Source: Gautieria morchelliformis (taxonomy: Eukaryota; Basidiomycota; Agaricomycetes; Gomphales; Gomphaceae). Taken from it: 64,000 bases of DNA. The stretch is taken from assembly GCA_015179125.1 (NCBI GenBank), contig WHVA01000427.1, positions 1 to 64,000 on the forward strand, written 5' to 3'. The position numbers were made by a program, and so were the translations under genes. Shown here piece after piece: positions 11,399 to 23,838 of this stretch (position 1 is its first letter; each line of letters begins with the position of its first letter). The notes beneath the pieces were generated by a model, which had not been told where the DNA came from, did no database searches, and saw nothing but the letters and a program-made list of their open reading frames with translations.

Positions 11399-12533
11399 CT
11401 CGGATGGTGGGTAGCCTTGCGGGCACGTCCAGGATTTTTAGCTGTCCATAATGGTATATTACCTTCAGATATATAGCACTATGAGTGATTTCGATGATCT
11501 GTACGTGCAGCTCGAAGACTCGTTAGTATGTTGCCTTGTTAATTCTTTGACATTTGACAGGCTCTCCAGTTGCGTGGTTTCAATCGGTGTCAGGTATCTT
11601 TGTTCGATGGACTGCCGGATTTTGCCTCATGATGGTCAATGGTCGATGATCCTCGGATAGTCTAACCGGATTCAATATTCAGAAGCATTCTCATATTATC
11701 CCAGTGTACCTAGGGACATGATTAATCGCCGGTATTGACTTGCCTGTTGACCCTGCTCGAGGCGCTCGGCCATCCTTCACTTGTGCTCTCCCATTGAATT
11801 TCCCGCGTGCATTGCCATGAGATAGACGCATAATCAGTATCCATGAGCCACCGCGTAATTCGGCGGAATTACTATCGCGCCCGGTCAGTTGGAGAGCTGT
11901 GCCTAGTTCTTGCCCTGACCCCGAGTACGGGATGTACTCACTTGAGCTTTCTCCAATGGCGTCGTAGGGATTGATGCTCCGTCCCACAGGTTCGGGCAGT
12001 GGACAAGTACTACGTTCGACCATGTTCTGCTCGTCGTCTCATCTCTTGGTAATGTATATGCCATATTGTCGTACATAACGCGCGATTACATTTATGGAGG
12101 TACTTATTATTATGTTTCGAAGGGTGGTGCAAAGCATTTTGGTCTCAGGCATCAAACTTAAGGGCACTATCTGATCGAAGACTGTATCCATTTATTTCTG
12201 ATCAAAACATGATCTTACACAAGCGCAGCGCTCTGTGCGATTTGGAGTAGCCAGACCAATTGCCGCCTGGACGGCTTCTGGCTCCCATCTGCTTCCGAAT
12301 GTGAAAGTCGAAAGCAAATTATAAACCCGTACTGGGCGATTGGGCTAGTATTTTGGCACATAGGCCCATGATGAGATGAATTCCACACAGGTCCGGCTTC
12401 TCTCTAATACAGTCCTATACAGTAATGTGGTGTGAGATGAAAGTCCAACTGGTTAGCAAAGCGGTGAGAAACGTACGTCTATACATCGGATAGGAGGGGA
12501 AGTCACAAACCAAATGAGTGGAGTGGGAACCCC
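11399..12533. other. Intergenic with one doubtful small frame
   Basis: No conserved gene was recognised. On the minus strand, 12023 down to 11691 could encode a small protein beginning MVERSTCPLPEPVGRSINPY, either as one 110-codon frame or with a 39-nt intron starting gtgagtac at about 11945. No family matches it. A plus-strand frame at 11451-11660 is equally unsupported. Confidence 0.35.
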
Positions 12534-14397
12534 CTAATCGGGCCGTTCGTATAGATTAGCATGTATTGTTGATATGATTGTAGGTCCTGCCGTGGTCGCC
12601 CTTTGATTTGTGTCAGAAAGTTCCGGCAATGATGATGCAGATGATGAAGCTGAAGGAGCGTCCTCGCTTTCGGCTCGGCTCGTTGAGGATGATGTTAGTG
12701 CCACCACACTCGGTGTAAGGGATTGCGCAGGTGTAAATGTAGGGATCGACACCAATGGAGTCTGTCCCACGTCTTGATATCGTGGAAGGTCCGAATGATC
12801 CTTCGACAGAGGGCGTGTAACGGGCAAGAAGTGTGATACAGATCTACTTGGCGCATCCGAGAGTACCAGCGGAGGCGGCGAGTATGCAGGGGCATCTCGA
12901 TGCACAGGCGCCGGAGGGAAGTCCAGGCCATGGGATGGGCCACTATCTTCATCTCTGCTAGTGGTAAGTAATAATGGTGAAAATGGTGGAGGGGATGGAG
13001 ACCGCCGTAGGGGGGCGGCTCCCGGGAAATATCGGGGAATAAATGGCTGTGGTCCCCGCATCTCCGGGCTGGAAGGGCGCAGTACGGCTTCCAAGGCCTC
13101 GCGCTCTTTATCCCGCTTTGCGCTCTTGCGACGGCGACGGCAGATGCTCACGAAAACACCAAATGAGAGTACAGCGAGGACGCCCATCGTGCTACCGATG
13201 GCTATCGCAAAAGTTGCGGTGTTTTTCTTGGAGGAGCTGCTACTACAAATGTGGCGCGTGAAGTGTGCTGTCAGCTAGGCGAATGGCTGCATACCTCTTT
13301 GAGTTAACGGTCCCCGAAGCAGTAGCCTGCGGAGTGCTGCTGACCGAAACGGACCCTGAGTCAAGTGTTGTGGTTGTGTAATTAACGTAATCCAGTAAAA
13401 CCATCGAGCCGAGCGCGGGTTTGATAACAAGTTCATGCGGCCCATCCGATAGACCAGCCTGGTGAAACACCATATGCTGATATAGGAAATTGTTAGGCAA
13501 GCTTGCGTTCATCGTTGGCTTGTAAGTGAAGTTTTTAGCCCAATTATTGTCCAAGTAGAAAGCGAGATTTGTCAACGCCAAAATAGAAGTGTTGACCTGC
13601 GTAGGGATGGCGCAAAACACGTACACGGCGGAACCTAACGGAACCAAGAATCCGAGGGAAATAATAAGTGATTTGTTTAACGTGCTAGACCTCTGGGCGA
13701 AGTAGTAAACGCACCGTTGAAATTCACCGTTGCGTTCATAAACCCAAGCGGATCCACAAAATTTGGGTCATCAGCATCAGTTCTTCGTAGGTTGGCAAGG
13801 TCTCGAGAACCCTTCCCCCCCTTGCCTTTATCACCCCCGCCACTGTCAGTGGTTGTAGCGTCAGCAGAACTGCTAGAGGCGGGGGCATTAGCTTGGGTTG
13901 TGGTCAGCGCTGCGATGGGCGACGACGAAGACGCTGGAGATGATGATGATGGTGGTGGAGACGATGATGGCGGTGGAGGAGACGATGATGGCGGTGGAGA
14001 GGGTGATGGCGGTGGAGCAGACGGTGATGGCCCAGAAGCTGGTGGTGGTGCAGACGATGGTTCTGGTGCCTCGGAACCAGAGGGCGAGCCTGCGTCATCC
14101 GCATCGGGTGGACTATCATGAATTGCATAATGAAGGGTGTTATTCAAGGCGGACGCGGGGTCTGGGTGCAGACAATTCAAACACGACGTATTATTAAACC
14201 ATGTCCAGTTGGCGGACGGCGCATATCTGAAGACGATGTCGGCGTCGTCTATTGTGAGATTCACCGATGCAGCAGTAGCAAACGGAAAAACAGGCGCATA
14301 GTATCGTGAAAGAGACAACGTAACCGCACACAACAATAATGACCTAGCTGAGGGTGAGCCGCTGCGAGGAGAGCAAAGAGAGAAAGACGCACTTCAT
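12534..14397 (-). CDS. Type I membrane protein with Ser/Pro stalk, unrecognised
   Basis: This belongs to the broad Agaricomycete class of single-pass surface proteins. In order it has a hydrophobic N-terminus, an N-glycosylation-rich ectodomain (ASVNLTIDDADIVF, NWTWFNNTSCLNC, then later NFTYKPTMNASL and HELVIKPALGSMVLLDYVNY), a long Ser/Pro/Gly stretch, a transmembrane helix (TFAIAIGSTMGVLAVLSFGV) with a CRRRRKSAKRDKER stop-transfer, and a cytoplasmic tail of about 200 residues rich in Pro and Ser, ending ANLYERPD. At least two introns interrupt it, near 13650-13690 and 13240-13300. The start is uncertain: ATG 14397 needs a tiny 31-nt intron to enter the frame, giving MNGSPSARSLLLCAV. The beta-rich ectodomain resembles the carbohydrate-binding-like folds common in such proteins; that is inference. 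It is divergent from VPS36. Confidence 0.75.
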
Positions 14398-14813
14398 GCT
14401 ACGCGCTCCACCGGAAGCAACGATGGAGGGGGGAAGACAGCGAGGCTTGAAAAGTGGACGCTAATGGGAATCAGCTTAAGAGACTCTCGCGCTCTCCCAC
14501 TGGCGACCCATCCTCAGCCCAATCACCGGCCGCACATCTAGAAAGCGGACATTCGCGGAATCTGGGTGTGATCCCCGGATGAGCATGATCCCTGGGATCG
14601 ATCCTGCGCAGTATCCCCCACCGCCTCTTAGTCTGGTTTCCTTCGGCAGTCTCACGTCTATTGCCATACTCGCCGAGCTTGGCGCACCCACACCAATAGT
14701 TGTCGCTCATACTTAAGTAGCAATCAATCTGCTCCCAGGCCCCGGATCCGTCGGGGGGCTTATAAGTGTTGCACCAACGCAGCGGGGTCGCTCCCTGTGT
14801 GCGTTATACGCAA
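14398..14813. promoter_or_regulatory. Divergent promoter region, membrane protein / VPS36
   Basis: About 415 bp separate the outward-facing starts of the membrane-protein gene and VPS36, so both promoters must share this interval. An open minus frame at 14471-14710 (MSDNYWCGCAKLGEYG) has no support as a gene. No specific factor site was identified. Confidence 0.5.
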
Positions 14814-16806
14814 ATGAACCGCCACGCCCGTCCTCTCGACGGCGCCCTTCCCGTCGCAGCTATTTTATACGGTGACGAACAGCTGGTCGCGTCCCAAGAC
14901 GGCGTGGGCCTATATGACGCGTGAGCCTCACCGTGGCAATGGGACCTTGCTCGTACTTAATCGGATCTTTTCATCTCACCCCCACTCCACTCCCACCGTT
15001 TCTTGCCCACGCACCGGTTTGTAACTGGATTATGCGAGCAGAAACCAGAAGTCGTTGGATCACCAGCTCGGGACCGTGCACGTGACGACCCACCGCCTCA
15101 TCTACACGGACGCTGCCCATCCACAGTCTTGTTCTCTTGGCATTTCTCTCGCTCACGTGTCCCAGACCGAGTATTACGCCGGCTTTCTCAAGTCCTCCCC
15201 CAAAGTTACGCTCTTCCTCGCTCGAGCCGACCCGGACGCAGACGATGCCCACGCCCAAAGCTGGGTCTGCCAAGTCTGTAGCTACCGCAACCCACCGGGC
15301 CTCGGCGATGCCGCCCGTGCGTGCAGCCTGTGTGGCGTGATTCGTGACGGCGCCCCGCCGTCCATCACTACCGTAGGGACGGGTCCCAAAGCTCAGGAAT
15401 TGATTTATTCTGGCAACATCCCGTCCTCTCTATCTTCGTCTGCCAGTGCTATCCCTGCCCGTCCCCAATCAAGCGATCCTGGTTCCATCGCTTGCCCCGC
15501 CTGCACATTTTTGAACCACCCGTCGCTTCGGAGCTGCGAGATATGCAGTACTCCACTAGATCCGGAGGTGATAGCTCCCGCGTCTCGTTCCTTCAAGTCC
15601 GCACCTACCTCTCGCCCAGACACGCCCACTGCGATCCTGTCAGAACGCGATTCTATTAAGATAAGCTTTCGCCGGGGTGGGGACAAGCCCTTCTACGCAG
15701 CCTTAAAACGCACTCTAATTGGAAAGGCGTGGGAGGTAAGCATAGCCGGCTCCGCAGATGGCGTCTAGTTTCATGCTTGGCATGATTTTATCTGATCTCG
15801 TCTAGGCCAAACGAACGAGCGGCGCATCGCTTAGTGCATCCAATCAGAGCACAGATGCCGCAAACAAGGCGTATATGAAGTCTGGAATTCGTAAGCCGGT
15901 TATTGCCTGGTGCTTTTTTATTCTGTTAACTCGTCTTCAATTGCTATAGACAGGATCCTCCAAAATGTAGATGATAATGCCAAGAATGCTGACGAGACAG
16001 TCCGTTCTGCCCTCCAGGACCTGGAAGCCCTGATGGCAAAAGCCAGGGACATGGTCGAACTGACATCGTCGCTGAATGCAAAACTCACAGCTCAGGAAGA
16101 ACAGCGCTCGCGTATGGTTGCATTGCGTCCAGAGCTTACATCGTCGTCTACACTGGTAAATGAGGAACCTGAGGAGGCTAAATTCATACGGTCATCGCTC
16201 TCTCAGTTGGGACTGCAGACATCAGCTGTAACCCAGGACATGGTCAAGGACGACAAGGAATGGATAGAACAGCTTGCTAGGGAACTAGGCAGCGTGCTCG
16301 TGGGCACGCGAAATGATAAAGGTAATCAGCAGGCAGGATTGATGAGAGATCGAGGGATCGTAGGTCTGGACGAAATTTGGGGAGGATGGAATCGCGCCAG
16401 GGGCGTGGGTACGTTAGTCATGAATCCTGATGCGCGTGTTTTGACGTTTATGCCCGCCGCAGCACTGATACCTCCCGAAACCATGATGTTGTGCCTCCCT
16501 CATCTACCCATGGTGACCAAACCGCCCATACGCCTCCGAACATTCCGTTCGGGGTTGCGAGTGCTTCACACGCCGGAATATACTGAAGCATCGTTTACGG
16601 CGCGACTGGTATCGCTTATGTCAATGTCAGGCCCACGCAGCACAATGGAAATAGCGATAGAAGAGGGCATCAGCGATGCTCTCACGACACAGATGATGGA
16701 AGGCGTGGAGGAGGCAGGGGAGATATTGAGAGATGAACAGGGGCCAGGAGGTGAGATTCGGTGGTGGCGCAATGTCTTACGGGAGTACTCGTGGGACGCA
16801 GAGTGA
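14814..16806 (+). CDS. VPS36: ESCRT-II subunit VPS36 with two NZF-type zinc fingers
   Basis: Endosomal sorting complex component that links ubiquitinated cargo and phosphoinositides to the ESCRT-II core (with Vps22 and Vps25). The N-terminal split GLUE/PH domain reads LYGDEQLVASQDGVGLYDA, then after an intron QLGTVHVTTHRLIYTD and QTEYYAGFLKSSPKVTLFL. As in yeast, zinc fingers are inserted in it: SWVCQVCSYRNPPG..ARACSLCG (W-x-C-x2-C..C-x2-C) and IACPACTFLNHPSLRSCEIC. GLUE resumes at IKISFRRGGDKPFYAALKRTL. The C-terminal winged-helix part (RDRGIVGLDEIWGGWNRARG, ending REYSWDAE) is complete. There are three introns, near 14920-15035, 15736-15806 and 15890-15949. ATG 14814 fits the family's N-terminus. 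The gene ends 73 bp from the convergent Fmp46-type gene. Confidence 0.95.
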
Positions 16807-16879
16807 GCTTATACATGGCTGGTTGTTACAGACTACAATGTTACATGGTGCGACGTTTCGATACGTGTGATAGACATGT

Positions 16880-17463
16880 TCAAGTGAACCAACCGCTGGG
16901 TTGGTGCACCTCGGCTCCGAGTGTGTCTTCGCCATCTCTCTTCCGCCGTAGACTTTCTAGGATACCTTTGACGCCTTCAACATCACCCACGGCTGCTTGT
17001 CCGTCATCCCCTGTGTCGCTCGTCAGTCCTACGAAACAGCGACAGTACAGCCAGACCCACAGTTGACAACCACGGGCCATTTCATGGCCTTGGGATTGCT
17101 TGACACCAGATCGTGAAGACCCTGTGTCGTATGTGGCTGCTCCACAGACGATGAAGTCGGGTGAGCGGAGAGCAGGGAGGACATGGGTTTTGAAATATAG
17201 GAGAGGATGGTAGAGAACTGGTCAGCCGTCGGGGGGCTGTTCTCAATGACGTCAAGGTTGAACTCCAGGGCCTTGGGGGGCTGAGCAGACGGTGGGTATG
17301 ACTTTGTCAAGGAAGAGCGAAGGAGTGTCAGCGCCTGCACAGATGGTGGAGAGGATGGAGAGTGGCTACATAACCATGGTCAGGCCGGTGCATGCATTTG
17401 GGTCGAAAGATATACTCACAAGATAGAAATATGTGGGATACCACGGTGAAACCGAAAAGACAT
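16880..17463 (-). CDS. FMP46: Fmp46-type (DUF1687) putative mitochondrial redox protein
   Basis: A short thioredoxin-fold protein of the fungal Fmp46 family. It reads MSFRFHRGIPHISIFHSPSS from ATG 17463 across the first intron, then QALTLLRSSLTKSYP, KALEFNLDVIENSPPTADQF and LHDLVSSNPKAMKWPVVV, then AAVGDVEGVKGILESLRRK and the end GAEVHQPSGWFT. The length is close to the usual 150 residues. The first intron interrupts the Phe codon of IFHSP after its second base, the same site as in the larger paralogue at 10310. The second intron sits near 16998-17063, and its exact acceptor is ambiguous by one or two codons. The family's redox role is known only by homology, and mitochondrial location is inferred. 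Confidence 0.85.
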
Positions 17464-17719
17464 TTCTAAACGGTTGCCAAGGTCACGCGCACGTCTGGAA
17501 AAAGCTATAACGGCCGATGACGTCGACGCGTGCCTACCACCAGTCCTTTGTGGAAATCTCCAGCCTTACATTTGTTTCGTGGAACGCACGAGATTCAATG
17601 GGAAAAAAAAGACAAAGTGTCTATCAGATTACTGCCAGTCGTTCTTGGTGTTGTACAATGCGCTCGTGAAATACATCGCAAGTTGACTAAATAAATATTG
17701 CTCGAATGGCGGAAATCAA

Positions 17720-20700
17720 TTATGCATCATCCAACACTAGCCGTGGCACGACATTCATAGCCATCAACTGTCGTGCGGTCAATAAATGCGATAGAGCCAG
17801 GTGTGGGCACTGACCTCTTGGAATAGGAGCTTGGCAGCGTACGGGATGGTCAATTGTGCCATCTTTTTTGAGCTTTTGCAGTAGGTGCACCACCCATTGT
17901 ACCCCATCAGCCCGCACTCTTGACATGCATTGACCTCGAACTTGTCAGAGGAAATCATGAGACGCTCAAGGAGGAGCTGCGTTGCGCCGTAGCCGATGAG
18001 GCAATCTCGTTCCATCTCGCCTAGCCGAAGACCACCTTCACGAGATCGACCCTCAGTTGGCTGTCGTGTTAAAGTCGCACGCGGCCCTCTAACGACAAGC
18101 TAAGTTCCACAGCATAAGCTACCAGAACGCAGGCCTCACCTGGCTCGTGCATGCATTTTGTCCATGACCATGTGCTCTGTGGCTAAGTTAGTAAACGGAC
18201 ATCCTGGACACCCAATACCACTAACTAAGTTTCTAAATATGGTTGGGTGAGATTCCGCAGACCTGGTATACTGCGACGTACCTGGTAGTATATTGGCCCG
18301 AAATAGACGTATGCTTCCAATGGCTCTCCGGTAATGCCGCTCGTCAGCATGTCCTTCCCCGAGTAACTGAACCCGTGTTCAATCAATATTCGAGACATGT
18401 CTTCCACCTGTGACGTGACGTGAGAATTACCGCCATAATAGCAATCACAGACGTCCGCTACCTTTGATCCACCAAACGCAGTGCCATATTGAAGCGATCC
18501 ATCCAAGACTCCGGCCTACATAACAGATATTATAAATTACAGATAACAGTAGGGCATTGAACCAACCTTTCCAGCGAGCAACTCAATCATTTTACCAACA
18601 GTCATCCGCGAAGGGAAACCGTGAGGGTTCATGATCGTATCTGTGCAAGAGTCAGCACAAATCACGCTCTGTCAGTGTTCAGCTAAGCCAAATACCAGGG
18701 GAAATTCCTTGATCATTGAATGGCATATCTTCTTGATTGACTATCAAACCACAGACACCTTTCTGACCATGCCGCGAGGAGAATTTATCACCCAGTTCTG
18801 GCCGTCTGGTTTGCCGGACAAGGACTTTCACCAGTGTCTGGTCGTTTTCTGTGTCTGTCAACATTACCTTGTCGATGTACCCTGCGACGGGTGACTTATA
18901 CGACATAGGGGTGTTCTTGTAACTCGCCGCGGCAGGTAGTCCTGCGAAAGAATTGTCATTTGCGTTGGTCGGTGTCTGCTTGTTGATATAGACATCTCCG
19001 GGATTTAGACGCTCCCCGGGACCGGCTAGACCATCAGGCTCGATGGAAGAATACTTTGCTGGTACCTCCCCATTCTCATCCAACGGTGCATCCGCCAAAC
19101 GATCATAACTAGGAATAATCAGGAATAATCCCACTTGCGACAGGTAATCATATACACTCACGTTCCATTAGGGTACTTCCGTATCAACGTTACGTTTTTC
19201 CGTAACACTTGACAGCGACCGTATCCACGATCCAAGCTCGCCTTTATGACAGACGTAAGAACAAAAGCCCGCTTTTAGATTTAATAGGTCGCACCTTGTT
19301 CAATATGAGGGCATCCTCTATATCATATCCCGAGTAACTCATCACAGCTACAGTCGCATTTTGTCCTGCTGGTAGTTTGTCATATCCCACCAACTCAATC
19401 GTTTTTGTTTTCACCATGGGCTTCTGTGGATATACGAGCAGGTACAAGAGCGTATCGATACGATTGAGTTGATTATAGGCGATCGCGCCAATGGCTTGTT
19501 TGCCCATAGCGCATTGGTATGTGTTGCGCGGGGATTGATTATGATGTGGGTACGGAATTAGTCCAGCGACAGCGCCTAAGATGGTAAATGGTTCGATCTC
19601 AAGATGTGTAGTACCGGGCTCTATAGACGATTCGTAAAGGGCAATGAAAGAGTCGTTCTCTTCGTTTACGTCAAGATATTCGACTAGTCCTTTGCGCAGA
19701 AAATCGTCGAAAGTCAAGACACCGTTCTTCAGGAACTGTAGCAAAGTTAAACACTGCGAACGTCAATAATAAACTGGAGACATACGTCAATGTGTTCTGT
19801 AGCAACTCGGGGTCGCTGATTTTCCACAATGATCATTGGTCGACAAATCCGACCCCCATCACTAGCGATGTGCACGGCTCGGTGGTGATGATTGATGTAT
19901 ACGCTGACGAACTCGCTGAATTTGCCTGCTCGTCGCAGCTTCCGGAAATTTGCCACAAATCGAGCGGGAAAACGAGTAAGACCGACGATGGTACCATTTA
20001 CGTTCACTACGAACGTCGAGGCGCCATAAATCTCAGTGCCTGTTGCCAGACAGATATCTAGGAAGAAAGTAAGTCACGTATAAGAGATGAAGAGTTGTAT
20101 CCACTACTATGCCTCACCTTCAACGCCAAGCATGAAGGCTAACTTGATAATTGGCTCTTCCTCCACATCGGTAGTGATATGCGTCATCAATGCCAGATTT
20201 TTGACCAGCCCACACGCCTCTCCTTCCGGAGTGTCACTGGGACAAAGCATTCCCCATTGACTGGGTTGGAGCGCTCGTGGACCACTCACTTTCCTCGTCT
20301 TTTCGAACTGACTCGAGATTCGAGTCATCATGCCGAGAGCACTGATGTAGCTCAAGCGACTGAGAACATGTGTGACACCAGCACGTTCCATTTTGAACCG
20401 TTTCAGAGACCAGTTGCCTGTGGAAATGGCACGAATGAAGCCCGAGGTGATGTGGTCTCCTTGAAACTGGAGCGTTTGATAGGCGTCGAACTCACTCGTC
20501 CGAGAAGGTTTCTTAAGAACTTTATCAATGGAAGACTTGAGTTCCGTATTGAACCGTTTGAAAAGATCTTCAAAAAGAAGTGCGAGAAGCTGCCCAGCAC
20601 TTCCGGGAACGGGTGAGTTAGCTAAACTCTGGCACGGGATCGGGACACCTACAGCTCCAAGCGTTTGTTTCCCACATAATCCCGATCGTCGACCAATTTT

Positions 20701-21906
20701 TCGTCCTCCATAGCCATTAACACCCTCCGTGTCATGGTCCCCACAAAGATGGCCTTTGGCTTGAAGTCCATACTCACGACTGGCACATGTGCCAGTACAA
20801 TCGTGGCCAGTGCTTCCAGGGCCTCTTCCCACTTGGGCCTAGCTTTCCCGGGCTGCCCGGCGACGCCGATCCTGCGATTGACTTTGACTTTGGCTCCCAT
20901 GTATTCAAGAGCTTGCTGTCGTGTGAACACTTGCAGCTTGGCAGCTTCTTCGATACTTGGGGAGAATGAAGACTTGTAGGCTTCGGAATTGCCGGCGGTG
21001 AGGAGGAGAATTTCCTTGTCGGATTGTATGCCAAAAGCCTTGAGCGCGATGACGATGGGGATATCGTCAGAGAGAGAGTTGTGCTTGAGGTAAATTTTAC
21101 CCTTTTTTGTGGCAACGTAGGTTTTGGATTTGAGACCCCCATGTGTGGAACTGTGGTATATGAATTAGAGGGTATCTGGTCAAATCGGGAATAACGGACT
21201 TACGAGGTGACGGATGCAGACACTGTACCTTTCGCAGGATCTGTCTCCACAATAATCCTATTCTTGCTCAACTGTTCTTGAACCAAAATGACCTTTTCAG
21301 TGCCCTTGACCACGAAGTAGCCGCCAGGGTCGAGTGGGCACTCGTTCATCCTCGCAAGCTGCTTCTCTGTCTTGCCTGTTAATACGCACTTATTGCTCCT
21401 TAACATGACAGGAATCCTTCCAATGTTGACGTTGGGGCGTTTGACAATGTTTTTACCGCGGGTATATTGTATGGTCACGTTGATGGGAGCGCTGTAAGTG
21501 GTGTCCCGCAATCGACATTCGTGCGGGGTTACAGATTTATCAATAGCGTCAGCGTCGGTGCGATCTGGCATGCCCACGTATATGTGTGTGTATTTCAGCC
21601 AAAAGCGTGGGTCAACGTCGGACGTGATCTTGTTGTTTGCACGGAGGATATTGAGGAGGTCGACATCAACGAAATGGTTAAAGGATTCAATGTGCTGTTT
21701 AACAAGTCCCTTGACTTTGAGAAACGCAGGGAGTAACAGCCATTTGTCCTATTACCACGAAGGTTTAAACATAAAGATAGTGACAATGTTAGGCATCATT
21801 GGCTTGCCTCTACATTCTTCACGGGATCGGTGAGACCCAGCCCGCGCCATTGTGTCCTATGCAGTTGATCCCACTCCTCCGCCATCTCTACATCTTGAAC
21901 GGCCAT
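17720..21906 (-). CDS. RET1: RNA polymerase III second-largest subunit RPC2
   Basis: Core catalytic subunit of Pol III, which makes tRNAs and 5S rRNA in the nucleus. Exons give LTDPVKN, then [20 protein letters not shown] (Pol III-type N-terminus), [40 protein letters not shown] (fork region), [30 protein letters not shown] (hybrid-binding), [26 protein letters not shown], and [20 protein letters not shown]. The zinc ribbon [19 protein letters not shown] is the Pol III form, unlike RPB2 or RPA2. The last exon, [15 protein letters not shown], follows a 46-nt intron. ATG 21906 ([16 protein letters not shown]) is chosen, although the frame stays open upstream for about 30 codons. Length is near the family norm of about 1,150 residues. 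Confidence 0.95.
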
Positions 21907-22455
21907 TTCATAAAACTTGTACCTTGACTGGCGAGCCGGGTAGACAGATCTTTGCGAATCTTTCGTGATAACCTTGTAACGGTCAAATAGGTACACGTCG
22001 AGGGCACCACTGACAGTGTCGGCCTAATGTACTTGGGCTAGGAAAGTATTTAGAATACGGAAGTCTCTCTGCTTTCTAGTCGAGTATATAAGCGTCGCGG
22101 AAACAAAAGGTAACGACTACTTATTTACTATATACTACTAATTCAGTTCTGGTAGGTGCAAACGTGGTATATGTAGGGGAAGAGCTAATGCAAAACAGCA
22201 TCGTCTGCATCAACACGGGCGAGAAATGATGGTATGAGTGGGGGAAATTGAGGTTGATACGATCGATGCGTGGATGTGGCTACAAACAGCAAAATGGAAG
22301 ATGACGGATGCAACACCAGAAAAGAAACGAAAACACATCTCTCCCTTCGCCTCCCCTTGATCCAACATATATTGACTAGTAATTCCCCTCGTGAAGATTG
22401 ACAACGTAACGGGTTGGATGACATTTCGAAGGCGAGGCTCGAGCGAGCAAAGCCA
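21907..22455. other. Intergenic between UBE2G1-type E2 and RPC2
   Basis: About 550 bp separate the end of the E2 gene and the start of RPC2 on the same strand. It should hold the RPC2 promoter. The open minus frames at 22185-22463 and 21907-21996 are not supported, apart from the possible RPC2 N-terminal extension. Confidence 0.5.
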
Positions 22456-23538
22456 TTATTCATAAGCCTCTTCCGCGCTGCGTCGCACCAGACGCCGGAC
22501 CTTCTTCTTGTATCCTATGTAATATTCGAGGTAAGTCTGCAACTGTACTGATTCGGGCAACTTGCCTTGAGGGTCAGTCCTTACTTCTTTCTGGAGTACC
22601 AAAGGTTATTGGGACATGGATTATAGAGTCACAGACAAACTCACCGCGGCATCAACATTCGCAGGGCTATCGGTATTCGGTGTGTCCGAAGACAAGAGCG
22701 AGATAACACTCATGAGCTAAGTAACCGTTGACTTGTATCAGTCATCTTCGAGGACAATTGTTTGAGAATACAATTGGAAGCAGAGCGGTGGTGCCAAAAC
22801 CATCTCTGTAGTAGTTGCATTACAACACCAGATCGGAAACTCACGATAGACTCGACTGTGTGAACGGGTAACCACCTCTCACCAGCATCCTCATATCCGT
22901 ACTGATCGTCCTCTGGAGGATGCTAGATCGTGCATAATCAGATATCATCAAACGGCGAATTCGCCGTCTATAACTGTACCAGAATAGAAATGCAAACGCC
23001 ACCGTCAGGGTAAACTGATCAGGCAAATAATTATGAGGGGTCGAGTAATAGGCTGTGGCAGCAGCGTACGAACCGTTAGGATGCCACATCGGAGTGATGA
23101 ATCGCATTGTAGGCGGCAAAAGTGGAAATTCAGCTGGAAAACTTAACCGGGCCTTCAAGAATCCACCCTCGCTACGATCGAAGTATCACCGTGGGGGTCA
23201 TACTAAGCCCTCCGACCACATAAAATCTGATATAGGATACAACTCACTAAAGTGTGTCCGGAGGCCTTGCGCCACAAGAATAACGAAGAGATTAATAGGA
23301 GTCACATAGGCAGTCGGTCTGTCAAGACCTACCCAATGATCATGACCTCCCATTCTAGTAAATTGTTGTCGTCGACTAAGCCTTCAAGTATGGACGGCGT
23401 TGTAAGTGCACGCTACTAGAAAGGCATGATCAGGGGCGGACCTGCAGAGAACCCTTCCACGGGATTTTTGCTTAGCTCTTGGAGCTGGCGACGGAGAATG
23501 AGGTTATTGCCTCCTTGAGTGGCACCCGGCCTGGACAT
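22456..23538 (-). CDS. Ubiquitin-conjugating enzyme E2, UBE2G1 type
   Basis: E2 of the UBC7/UBE2G class, closest to human UBE2G1 in the motifs LILRRQLQELSKNPVEGFSA and GLVDDNNLLEWEVMIIG, then PPDTLY, KARLSFPAEFPLLPPTMRFI and TPMWHPN. The active-site Cys is in VCISIL, followed by the class-specific acidic loop (HPPEDDQYGYEDAGERWLPV) and HTVESI. The C-terminus SPANVDAAKEV..YKKKVRRLVRRSAEEAYE is complete, giving about 170 residues. At least seven short introns are needed, so the gene is spread over 1.1 kb. ATG 23538 gives MSRPGATQGGNN. Members of this class work with ER-associated or cytosolic E3s; the exact partner is not known. A second E2 of the same class lies at 32469-33335. Confidence 0.94.
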
Positions 23539-23838
23539 GATGAGAGTCGGTACTGAGAAGTAGATGAACAATAAGAGCGATGAATGGAAGATAGTGGTTC
23601 GTGGGCAAGAGCAGTCCCGCGAACGCGCCCCGTCTAAATTGAACCCTGCCAGTACGTAATCAGGCGCTTGGCTACGTGCTCAATTACCATAAGTGGCAAC
23701 ATTACTTGCTGAACGATTTCGTCTTGCCTATTGTTTATTTAGTAACTACTCCAGGCCGTGCGCAACATCTCCCTTTAATGGTGCTGCATAAGGGTTGTAG
23801 GTCACTTCTGATAGTACTATTGTCAAAGGTCCTATATG

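Noticed and set aside
13920-14060. Ggtggagacgatgatggc repeats as a minisatellite
   Set aside because: Repeats encode the Ser/Pro stalk of the membrane protein on the minus strand; ordinary low-complexity coding sequence.
14471-14710. Small Cys-containing minus frame MSDNYWCGCAKLGEYG
   Set aside because: Resembles the Cys-rich openings of some fungal transposon proteins, but nothing else of such an element is present; left as promoter DNA.
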